A stretch of 64,000 bases of DNA from Serratia nevei (lineage in GTDB: Bacteria; Pseudomonadota; Gammaproteobacteria; Enterobacterales; Enterobacteriaceae), in NCBI RefSeq assembly GCF_024160145.1, contig NZ_JAMYWQ010000012.1, positions 62,001 through 126,000 of the forward strand, in the 5' to 3' direction. The translations under genes were made by a program, and so were the position numbers. Position 1 is the first letter of the stretch. Every line of letters begins with the position of its first letter. Shown piece by piece: positions 56,908-64,000 of this stretch. The notes under the pieces were generated by a model that did no database searches, had not been told where the DNA came from, and saw nothing but the letters and a program-made list of their open reading frames with translations.

Positions 56908-57834
56908 ATGAGCAATATTTTAAAACGCATGGCCATTTTCTCAAAAGTGGTCGATTGCGGCGCATTCAGCATGGCGGCAAAAGAATTGGGCATGACGACC
57001 TCCGCCGTCAGCCAACATATTCGCCAGCTGGAGGAACATCTGGGCATTCAATTACTGCTGCGATCGACGCGTTCATTGAGTCTGACCGAAGCCGGGTTGT
57101 GTTTTTATGAAGATTGCCTGCTGATGATCCACGCCGCCGAACGAGGCCAACAACGGATCGCCGCACTGCGCGGCGAACTGGTCGGTGAACTGCGCGTCGC
57201 CACCTCGACCGAATTCGCCACCCACTACCTGGTGCCGGCGCTGCAAAGCTTCCTCGACGAACATCCGCAGCTCACGCTGCGGCTGGAGATCCACGACGAG
57301 AAGATAGACCTGATCGCGCAACGCATCGATCTGGCGATACGCGGCGGCGTATTGGCCGACTCCAGCTACGTTTCGACGCGGCTGGCGCGCTGCCGCGAAG
57401 TGTTGTGCGCCTCACCTGCCTACCTGGCGCACCACGGTGTGCCCGATTCGCCGCAGGCGCTGACGCATCACCACTGGGTGACCTTTACGCCGCTTGGCAA
57501 CCCGCAGTTTGTCCGTCTGATCCATCGCGACGGCGATGAGCACCGCATGCGCATGACCGGACGTTTGTTCACCAACAGCGGCATGGCGATGAAGGAGTTG
57601 GCGCTGACCGGCAAGGGCATCATTCGCAATTTCTTCGCCAACGTTGAACGTGAATTGCGCAGCGGCGAGCTGATTGAAATATTGCCCGACTGGCGATTAC
57701 CGGAAATTAATTGCTATGCCATTATGCCGCGCCGGGAGATCCAGCCATTAAAAGTCCGACGGTTACTGGAGCATATGAAACTCTATTTGCAGGAGAAGGG
57801 ATTAACCGCCATAGAACATATTCGGCAGGAATAA
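56908..57834 (+). CDS. LysR-family regulator divergent from isonitrile genes
   Basis: The 308-residue protein has an N-terminal winged helix-turn-helix (about residues 8-66, with SMAAKELGMTTSAVSQHIRQ) and a LysR substrate-binding domain (about 90-295). The fold resembles the AaeR/DmlR-like subgroup but no effector can be inferred. It is divergent from isnA, so it is the obvious pathway regulator, activator or repressor. No good ribosome binding site precedes the ATG, and a palindrome sits just upstream of the start, so translation or transcription may be tightly limited. Confidence 0.9.
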   Translation: MSNILKRMAIFSKVVDCGAFSMAAKELGMTTSAVSQHIRQLEEHLGIQLLLRSTRSLSLTEAGLCFYEDCLLMIHAAERGQQRIAALRGELVGELRVATSTEFATHYLVPALQSFLDEHPQLTLRLEIHDEKIDLIAQRIDLAIRGGVLADSSYVSTRLARCREVLCASPAYLAHHGVPDSPQALTHHHWVTFTPLGNPQFVRLIHRDGDEHRMRMTGRLFTNSGMAMKELALTGKGIIRNFFANVERELRSGELIEILPDWRLPEINCYAIMPRREIQPLKVRRLLEHMKLYLQEKGLTAIEHIRQE

Positions 57835-58060
57835 AATAAGAAACATCTGCAACACCCATTATTGTAATTATTGTAATCACCTTGCCAACGCCAGGCCTTA
57901 TTTAGATTGCAGACTAATGATACCTTGATTAATGACTTTTCGTCAGCCTATATAATTAATGACACACGCGTTATTTCAAATACTCAGAATCAATTTGACT
58001 TTAGTTAGCAGAAAATTTGAATATGCACAGAGTTTTATTTTCAATGCCATGCGAACGCCC
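57835..58060. other. Gap between LysR gene and ispH terminator
   Basis: About 225 AT-rich bases with no recognisable gene. It contains the 3' side of the LysR gene; a 74-codon frame at 57959-58183 runs through the ispH terminator into ispH and is not credible. Confidence 0.4.
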
Positions 58061-58089
58061 AAAAAAACGGGAAGCCTAAGCTCCCCGTT
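58061..58089 (-). terminator. Rho-independent terminator after ispH
   Basis: On the minus strand AACGGGGAGC then GCTTCCCGTT (10-bp stem with one G-T pair, 4-base loop) is followed by at least five T residues, about 20 bases past the ispH stop. It ends the ribF-ileS-lspA-fkpB-ispH transcript. Confidence 0.85.
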
Positions 58090-58109
58090 GTCATCTCCGC
58101 CAGCGCCTG

Positions 58110-59063
58110 TCAGTCTATCTGACGAACGTCCACGCGCAGCTCTTTCGGCACTTCAAACACGATGTTCTCTTCACGCCCGCTGATTTCATGTACGTCCACA
58201 CCGCCCAGCGCTTTCAGGCGAGAAATCACCTCCTGCACCAGCACGTCCGGCGCTGAGGCACCGGCGGTGACGCCGATGTTGCGCGCTTCGCTCAGCCAGC
58301 TCTCCTGAATATCCGCCGCCGAATCGATAAGATAGGCCGGTTTGCCGACGCGCTGCGCCAGCTCCGCCAGGCGGTTGGAGTTGGAGGAGTTCTTCGACCC
58401 CACCACCAGCACCACGTCCGCATCGCCGGCCAGGTTGCGCACCGCTTCCTGACGGTTGGTGGTGGCGTAGCAGATATCATCCTTGCGCGGCCCGACGATA
58501 TTCGGGAAACGCTGACGCAAGGCGTCGATTACGTCTGAGGTGTCGTCCACCGACAGCGTGGTCTGCGTCATGAAGCACAGGTTGTTTTCGTCTTTCACCT
58601 GCAGCGTCCACACGTCCTCGGGCGATTCGACCAGGTACATGCCGCCCTGCGGGTTGCTGTACTGGCCCATGGTGCCTTCCACCTCCGGATGCCCGGCATG
58701 GCCAATCAGGATTGCTTCGGTGCCGCGGCGGCTGGCGCGCGCCACTTCCATATGCACCTTGGTCACCAGCGGACAGGTGGCGTCGAACAGCATGGTCAGA
58801 TCGCGCGCCTTGGCTTCGGCGCGCACCGCCTGAGAAACGCCGTGCGCCGAGAAGATCAGGATAGACCCGTCCGGCACTTCAGCGATCTCTTCGATAAACA
58901 CCGCGCCGCGCTCGCGCAGGCTGTCGACCACGTAGCGGTTGTGCACCACTTCATGCCGCACGTAGATCGGCGCGCCATACAGCTCCAGCGCCCGCTCCAC
59001 GATGCTGATCGCACGATCAACCCCGGCGCAGAAGCCACGCGGGTTAGCCAGCAATATTTGCAT
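58110..59063 (-). CDS. ispH: 4-hydroxy-3-methylbut-2-enyl diphosphate reductase
   Basis: IspH is the last enzyme of the MEP isoprenoid pathway, reducing HMBPP to IPP and DMAPP with a [4Fe-4S] cluster. The 317-residue protein has cluster cysteines at Cys12 ([10 protein letters not shown]), Cys96 (DATCPLVTK) and near 197 ([11 protein letters not shown]), plus the [11 protein letters not shown] motif. It overlaps the end of fkpB by 20 bases, so the genes are coupled. The operon order ribF-ileS-lspA-fkpB-ispH is the same as in E. coli. Confidence 0.97.
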   Translation of the reverse strand: MQILLANPRGFCAGVDRAISIVERALELYGAPIYVRHEVVHNRYVVDSLRERGAVFIEEIAEVPDGSILIFSAHGVSQAVRAEAKARDLTMLFDATCPLVTKVHMEVARASRRGTEAILIGHAGHPEVEGTMGQYSNPQGGMYLVESPEDVWTLQVKDENNLCFMTQTTLSVDDTSDVIDALRQRFPNIVGPRKDDICYATTNRQEAVRNLAGDADVVLVVGSKNSSNSNRLAELAQRVGKPAYLIDSAADIQESWLSEARNIGVTAGASAPDVLVQEVISRLKALGGVDVHEISGREENIVFEVPKELRVDVRQID

Positions 59064-59514
59064 GCGTCTCCTCCTGCTGCGGATCGATCTCCAGCACTTC
59101 GATGTCGAAGGTCACCGGATGGCCCGCCAGCGGATGGTTGAAATCGACGGTGATCGAATCCTCCGCCACCGCGCGCACCACGCCCGGCATTTCGCTGCCG
59201 TCGATGGCGGTAAACAGCATGATGGTGCCCACGTCCGGCACGCCGGTTTCCGCGAAGTCGCGGCGCGAGAAGAACTGGACCAGATCCGGGTTCTCCGCGC
59301 CGAACGCCGCTTCCGGCTGCAGGGTAAAGGCGCATTTGTCGCCCGCACGCAGGCCGAGCAGCTGCGCTTCCAGCGGCGCCGACAGGCTGCCGTCACCCAG
59401 ACGGAACAGCGCCGGTTTGCCGCTGCTGCGGGTGGATTCGGCGGTCGAACCATCTTCCAGTTTCAGCGTAAAGTGAACCAGCACCGCGCTGTCACTGATA
59501 ACCTGAGCCGTCAT
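59044..59514 (-). CDS. fkpB: FKBP-type peptidyl-prolyl isomerase FkpB (SlpA)
   Basis: FkpB is a SlyD-like peptidyl-prolyl cis-trans isomerase and chaperone. From the ATG at 59514 it has 156 residues: an FKBP domain ([29 protein letters not shown]) with an inserted IF loop containing [10 protein letters not shown], ending [22 protein letters not shown] precedes this ATG; a GTG at 59523 inside the lspA end is the alternative. It overlaps ispH. Confidence 0.94.
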   Translation of the reverse strand: MTAQVISDSAVLVHFTLKLEDGSTAESTRSSGKPALFRLGDGSLSAPLEAQLLGLRAGDKCAFTLQPEAAFGAENPDLVQFFSRRDFAETGVPDVGTIMLFTAIDGSEMPGVVRAVAEDSITVDFNHPLAGHPVTFDIEVLEIDPQQEETHANIAG

Positions 59515-59515
59515 A

Positions 59516-60025
59516 TTACTCACCTTTACTCTTTGCGCCTTTGTTCGCCGGCGACAGGAAACCTTCCAGCACGATCATCGCCGCGCCCACGCAGATAAAG
59601 CTGTCCGCCAGATTGAAGGTCGGGTAGTGCCAGTCACCGACGTAGAAGTCGATGAAATCGACCACAAAACCGTGCCACAGGCGATCGAACAGATTGCCCA
59701 GCGCCCCGCCGATAATGAAGGCGTAGGCGATGTTGTTCAGCTTCTGCTGCGCAGTGCTGCGGTACATCATCACCAGCAGCACCGCAACGATGGCGATGGC
59801 GATGCCGGCGAAGAACCAGCGCTGCCAGCCGCCATGGTCGGCCAGGAAGCTGAACGCAGCGCCGTAGTTGCGCGCGTAAAACAGGTTGAACGACGGGATC
59901 AACGGCTGGGACTGGCCCAGCGTAAAGTTAGCGAGGATCCACTGCTTGCTGCCGAAATCCAGCGCCAGCACCGCCACCACAACCCACAGCCAACGCAGGC
60001 CGGTCGAACAAATTGATTTACTCAT
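59516..60025 (-). CDS. lspA: Lipoprotein signal peptidase LspA
   Basis: LspA is the inner-membrane aspartyl protease that cleaves prolipoprotein signal peptides after diacylglyceryl transfer. The 169-residue protein has four membrane helices and the catalytic aspartates in ALGNLFDRL and FNLADSFI. The start ATG at 60025 aligns with E. coli LspA; a frame open to 60067 would overlap ileS. It starts 13 bases after the ileS stop. Confidence 0.96.
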   Translation of the reverse strand: MSKSICSTGLRWLWVVVAVLALDFGSKQWILANFTLGQSQPLIPSFNLFYARNYGAAFSFLADHGGWQRWFFAGIAIAIVAVLLVMMYRSTAQQKLNNIAYAFIIGGALGNLFDRLWHGFVVDFIDFYVGDWHYPTFNLADSFICVGAAMIVLEGFLSPANKGAKSKGE

Positions 60026-60038
60026 CAGGCGCGAGTTC

Positions 60039-62855
60039 TCAGGCAAAGTTACGCTTCTCGCCGTCACCGGCGACGTTGCTCACACAGCGGCCGCAGATGT
60101 CTGCGTGTTCCGCCACCAGGCCGATATCGGTGGTGTAATGCCAGCAGCGCGGGCACTTCTCACCCGGCGCCGTGCTGAAGGCGATCTTCAACCCTTTCAG
60201 CAGCTCGGAAGCCTGAGCGTCGGCCGGCGCATCCGCCAGTGGCGCAACGCTTGCCGCAGAGGTCAGCAGCACGAAGCGCAGCTCATCCTGCAGGCTGTTC
60301 AGGCGCGCCGCCAGCTCGCTGTCGGCATACAGCGTTACCGCCGCTTCCAGCGAACCACCGAGACGTTTGTCGGCACGCGCCTGCTCCAGCACCTTGTTCA
60401 CTTCGCCGCGCACTTTCAGCAGCTCCGCCCAGAAGGCGTCGTTCATCGGTTCGCCTTCCGCCAGGCCGAACAGGCCATCGTACCACTCTTCGGTGAACAC
60501 GTACTGCGCGCGCTTGCCCGGCATGAAGCCCCAGATTTCGTCTGCGGTGAACGACATGATCGGCGCCATCCAGCGCACCAGCGCTTCCACGATGTGATAC
60601 AGCGCGGTCTGGCAGCTGCGGCGGGCGACGCTGTCGCTCTTCGCGGTGTACTGACGATCCTTGATGATATCCAGGTAGAAGGAGCCCATCTCGACCGAGC
60701 AGAACTGCATCAGACGCTGCACCACTTCATGGAAATCGTAGTTGGCGTAAGCCTGTTCGATATCCTGCTGCGCCGCCAGCGCACGGCCGACCGCCCAACG
60801 ATCCAGCACTACCATATCTTCCGGCGCCACGCAGTCGGTGCTCGGCTCGAACCCGTTCAGGTTGGCCAGCAGGAAGCGCGCGGTGTTGCGGATACGGCGA
60901 TAAGAGTCGGCGGAACGCTTGAGGATCTCGTCGGAGACCGCGATTTCGCCGGTGTAATCGGTCGACGCCACCCACAGACGCAGAATGTCGCCGCCCAGCT
61001 TGTTCATCACGTCCTGCGGGCTGACGGTGTTGCCGATCGACTTGGACATCTTGCGGCCCTGGCCGTCGACGGTGAAGCCGTGGGTCAGCACTTCCTTGTA
61101 AGGCGCCTTGCCTTTCATCGCGGTGGAGATCATCAGCGATGACATGAACCAGCCGCGGTGTTGGTCGGAACCTTCCAGATACATGTCGGCGCTGTGGCCC
61201 TGGAACTCAGGACGCACGTCGACCACCGAGGCGTGGGTGGAACCGGAATCGAACCACACGTCCAGCGTATCCGGCACTTTCACGTAGTCGGCAGCTTCCG
61301 CGCCGAGGATGTCGGCCGCGTCCAGATCCCACCAGGCCTGAATGCCGTCTTGCTCGACGCGCTTGGCCACTTCTTCCATCAGCTCAACGCTGCGCGGGTG
61401 CAGCTGCTCGGTTTCTTTGTGCACGAACAGCGACATCGGCACGCCCCAGGTGCGCTGACGCGAGATGCACCAGTCCGGGCGGTTGGCCACCATCATTTCG
61501 ATGCGCGCCTGGCCCCAGTCCGGGATCCACTGCACGCCTTTGATCTCTTCCAGCGACTGCTGACGCAGGCCTTTCTGATCCATGCTGACGAACCATTGCG
61601 GCGTGGCGCGGAAGATGATCGGCGTCTTGTGGCGCCAGCAGCACGGATAGCTGTGCAGGAACTTCTCGACGTGCAGCAGCGCGCCTTTCTCACGCAGCAG
61701 GTCGACGATCAGATCGTTGGCCTTGAAGACGAATTTGCCGTCCAGCAGCGGGTAGGTGCCGGTCAGGTAGCAGCCGTTCGGCCCTACCGGGTTGGCTACT
61801 TCCAGGCCGTATTTCTGGCCGATCACGAAGTCGTCCGGGCCGTGGCCTGGCGCGGTGTGCACCGCACCGGTACCGGCGTCCAGCGTCACGTGCTCGCCGA
61901 GGATCGCCGGCACGTCGAAGTCCATGAACGGGTGTTTGAAGCGCAGCAGTTCCAGATCGGCGCCTTTGCAGCTGCCCAGCACCGTCCATTCGGTGATGCC
62001 GGCGCGTTTCATCACGCTTTCCACCAGCTCGGCCGCCAGGATCAGGCACTGGCCATCAACCTGCACCAGCTGATAGGTGAAGTCCGGGTGCAGCGAGATC
62101 GCGCGGTTGGCCGGCAGGGTCCACGGGGTGGTGGTCCAGATCACCAGGGAGATGTTGCCGCTGAAGTTGCTCACGCCGAACTTGGCCGCCACGGCAGCCG
62201 CGTCGGCCGCATGGAAGCTCACGTCGATCGACGGCGAAGTCTTGTCGTAGTACTCCACTTCCGCTTCCGCCAGCGACGATCCGCAGTCGGTGCACCAGTG
62301 AACCGGCTTGGCGCCTTTCAGCAGGTGGCCGTTGCTGATGATCTTGCCCAGCGCGCGGATGATGTTGGCTTCGGTTTTGAAGTCCATGGTCAGGTATGGG
62401 CGATCCCAGTCGCCCAGCACGCCCAGGCGGATGAAGTCCTTCTTCTGGCCTTCAACCTGCTCGGCCGCGTACTCGCGGCACTTCTGGCGGAACTCGGCCG
62501 CCGTCAGCTTCTCGCCCGGCTTGCCGTACAGCTGCTCAACCTTCAGTTCGATCGGCAGGCCGTGGCAATCCCAACCTGGCACATAAGGCGAGTCGAAGCC
62601 GGCCATCCCTTTCGACTTGATGATAATGTCTTTGAGAATCTTGTTAACCGAGTGACCAATGTGAATGCTGCCGTTCGCATACGGAGGGCCGTCATGCAAA
62701 ATGAAGGTTTTTTTGCCCTTTTTGGCAGTACGAATAATCCCGTACAGATCCTGTTCATACCAACGTTGCAGCATGCCAGGTTCGCGCTTGGCGAGGTCGC
62801 CGCGCATCGGGAACCCTGTTTCCGGCAAGTTCAGGGTATTCTTGTAGTCACTCAT
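60039..62855 (-). CDS. ileS: Isoleucyl-tRNA synthetase
   Basis: IleS charges tRNA-Ile with isoleucine and edits valine. The 938-residue class I synthetase has the HIGH motif HIGHS at 65-69, the CP1 editing domain, KMSKS at about 602 and a C-terminal zinc-binding finger with CPRCWH and CGRCVSNV. It lies 32 bases after ribF and before lspA in the same transcript. Confidence 0.98.
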   Translation of the reverse strand: MSDYKNTLNLPETGFPMRGDLAKREPGMLQRWYEQDLYGIIRTAKKGKKTFILHDGPPYANGSIHIGHSVNKILKDIIIKSKGMAGFDSPYVPGWDCHGLPIELKVEQLYGKPGEKLTAAEFRQKCREYAAEQVEGQKKDFIRLGVLGDWDRPYLTMDFKTEANIIRALGKIISNGHLLKGAKPVHWCTDCGSSLAEAEVEYYDKTSPSIDVSFHAADAAAVAAKFGVSNFSGNISLVIWTTTPWTLPANRAISLHPDFTYQLVQVDGQCLILAAELVESVMKRAGITEWTVLGSCKGADLELLRFKHPFMDFDVPAILGEHVTLDAGTGAVHTAPGHGPDDFVIGQKYGLEVANPVGPNGCYLTGTYPLLDGKFVFKANDLIVDLLREKGALLHVEKFLHSYPCCWRHKTPIIFRATPQWFVSMDQKGLRQQSLEEIKGVQWIPDWGQARIEMMVANRPDWCISRQRTWGVPMSLFVHKETEQLHPRSVELMEEVAKRVEQDGIQAWWDLDAADILGAEAADYVKVPDTLDVWFDSGSTHASVVDVRPEFQGHSADMYLEGSDQHRGWFMSSLMISTAMKGKAPYKEVLTHGFTVDGQGRKMSKSIGNTVSPQDVMNKLGGDILRLWVASTDYTGEIAVSDEILKRSADSYRRIRNTARFLLANLNGFEPSTDCVAPEDMVVLDRWAVGRALAAQQDIEQAYANYDFHEVVQRLMQFCSVEMGSFYLDIIKDRQYTAKSDSVARRSCQTALYHIVEALVRWMAPIMSFTADEIWGFMPGKRAQYVFTEEWYDGLFGLAEGEPMNDAFWAELLKVRGEVNKVLEQARADKRLGGSLEAAVTLYADSELAARLNSLQDELRFVLLTSAASVAPLADAPADAQASELLKGLKIAFSTAPGEKCPRCWHYTTDIGLVAEHADICGRCVSNVAGDGEKRNFA

Positions 62856-62887
62856 TAGATTCTCGGTTCCGTTTTCGGCTATAGAGA

Positions 62888-63826
62888 TTAAACCGGTGTC
62901 TGTAGCCCGAAGAACTTCCGGGCCGTCACCACATCATTGGCGATTTGCTGCTTCAGGGCATCGAGCGAAGCAAACCGTTGTTCATTGCGCAATTTTGCGC
63001 GAAGCACCACCTCAATATGGCGCCCGTAAAGATCCATTGTGACATCCAGCAGATGCACTTCCAGCTGCTGGCGCACGCCGGCGACGGTCGGGCGAGTACC
63101 GATATTGGCCACGCCCGGCAGCGGCTGCGGCCCCAGGCCGTACACGTCCACCGCATACACCCCTTTCACCGGCGCCACCAGGCGCTTGAGCGGCAGGTTG
63201 GCGGTCGGGAAGCCGATGGTGCGGCCCAGCTCGTCGCCGTGCACCACGCGCCCGGAGATGCTGTACGGGTGGCCCAGCAGGGTCTCCGCCAGCGGCAGAT
63301 CGTCCTCGCTCAGCGCGGTGCGGATCGCGGTGCTGCTGATTCGCCGCTCGCCTTCGCGGAAGGTCGGGGTGCTGACCACCTCGAAACCGTACTCTTTTCC
63401 GGCCTGCTGCAATAGCGGAAAATCGCCCTGGCGCCCGGCGCCAAAGCGAAAATCATCCCCCACCATCAGGAATTTGACGCCCAGTTTTTCCACCAGCAGC
63501 TCGGCAACGAACGCCTGCGCGGTGTTGGCGGCAAAACGCGGATCGAACTTGACGCACAGCAGGTAATCGACGCCCGCCTGCGCCAGGTAGTTGGCCTTGT
63601 CGCGCAGGCGCGTCAACCGGGCCGGCGCCTTGTCTGCGGCGAACATCTCCAGCGGCTGCGGCTCAAAGATCATGACCATCACCGGCAGCCCGAGGCGTTG
63701 CCCTTGTTGCTTCAACTGCTCCAGCAACGCCTGATGACCGCGATGTACGCCGTCAAAGTTGCCGATGGTGAGCACGCAACCATGGTGGCGCGCCCGGATA
63801 TTGTGAATGCCGCGAATTAGCTCCAT
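62888..63826 (-). CDS. ribF: Bifunctional riboflavin kinase/FAD synthetase
   Basis: RibF phosphorylates riboflavin to FMN and adenylates FMN to FAD. The 312-residue protein has an N-terminal nucleotidyltransferase domain with [14 protein letters not shown] (about 20-33) and a C-terminal flavokinase domain with [19 protein letters not shown] (about 190-209). It is the first gene of the ribF-ileS-lspA-fkpB-ispH set. Confidence 0.97.
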   Translation of the reverse strand: MELIRGIHNIRARHHGCVLTIGNFDGVHRGHQALLEQLKQQGQRLGLPVMVMIFEPQPLEMFAADKAPARLTRLRDKANYLAQAGVDYLLCVKFDPRFAANTAQAFVAELLVEKLGVKFLMVGDDFRFGAGRQGDFPLLQQAGKEYGFEVVSTPTFREGERRISSTAIRTALSEDDLPLAETLLGHPYSISGRVVHGDELGRTIGFPTANLPLKRLVAPVKGVYAVDVYGLGPQPLPGVANIGTRPTVAGVRQQLEVHLLDVTMDLYGRHIEVVLRAKLRNEQRFASLDALKQQIANDVVTARKFFGLQTPV

Positions 63827-64000
63827 AGCTGGCTCAAAACAGTGGAAATCGGCGGATTATACCTTGTACAGCCGGTAAGGTTAACCCGCGATTGGTGCCT
63901 TTGTGTAATAGACACACCATACCGGAGATAATCTGCACGTGAAACGGCTTCGCCGCAGTTTATCCGGCGCCGCCGGGCCGATTCTCGACCGCGGCCAACG
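63827..64000. other. ribF upstream region at the window edge
   Basis: The last 174 bases hold the ribF promoter region and no assured gene. A GTG at 63939 (+) opens a frame to the window end without a recognised family. In E. coli rpsT lies divergently upstream of ribF, so a start for that or another gene may lie just beyond the edge. Confidence 0.35.

Noticed and set aside
63939-64000. GTG-initiated frame running off the window end
   Set aside because: Too short to identify, weakly spaced ribosome site; could be leader DNA of a gene beyond the edge.

Overview
The window looks like core chromosome of an enterobacterium, most probably a Serratia of the S. marcescens type. The reasons are its high GC content, proteins that read as close relatives of their Escherichia coli counterparts, and an E. 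coli-like backbone order (ftsI-ftsL-rsmH-mraZ, cra, ilvHI, leuO, leuABCD, setA, sgrR, thiBPQ, yabI, polB, rapA, rluA, djlA, lptD-surA-pdxA-rsmA-apaG-apaH, folA, kefCF, carBA, dapB, ispH-fkpB-lspA-ileS-ribF). That order is broken by lineage-specific insertions and losses. The genus is inferred from memory of these families, not from a search. I saw no rRNA, tRNA, CRISPR array, phage or insertion sequence.

Layout. 1-2160: start of the division and cell-wall cluster (minus strand) with its mraZ promoter and MraZ boxes. 2161-4415: a long AT-rich gap, the alanine exporter gene alaE and the regulator gene cra. 4578-16000: branched-chain amino acid block. It holds ilvIH (acetohydroxyacid synthase III), an inserted long-chain acyl-CoA synthetase, the regulator leuO, and the leucine operon with leader peptide leuL and attenuator. 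15977-20871: a DASS anion transporter, setA, the small RNA SgrS with its SgrT peptide, and sgrR. 20914-24345: TPP riboswitch and thiamin ABC importer thiBPQ. 24449-26650: a second acetohydroxyacid synthase, ilvBN, with a valine-rich leader peptide (ivbL) and attenuator. 26680-33896: yabI, polB (with a likely LexA box), rapA, rluA.

33911-41854: a palindromic intergenic repeat, djlA, then the envelope, vitamin and ribosome cluster lptD-surA-pdxA-rsmA-apaG-apaH. 41899-44950: a decayed phoX-like pseudogene, folA, yjjPB and a LysE/RhtB-type exporter. 44988-52421: kefC-kefF and carAB with its control region. 52422-53243: dapB. 53507-57834: the most accessory-looking part, a three-gene set for a glycosylated isonitrile natural product (PvcA/IsnA-type isonitrile synthase, PvcB/IsnB-type Fe(II)/2-oxoglutarate oxygenase, GT1 glycosyltransferase) and a divergent LysR regulator. 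It sits where E. coli has rihC, between dapB and ispH. 58110-63826: ispH, fkpB, lspA, ileS, ribF.

How the parts work together. Two acetohydroxyacid synthases and the leu operon, each with its own amino-acid-sensing control, lie within 22 kb and cover the whole valine and leucine entry route. SgrR, SgrS, SgrT and SetA form the glucose-phosphate stress response. The isonitrile set resembles the rhabduscin clusters of Xenorhabdus and Photorhabdus and is the best candidate for an interesting system. Its enzyme families are known, but its product, its regulator and the three inverted repeats in the divergent promoter deserve attention.
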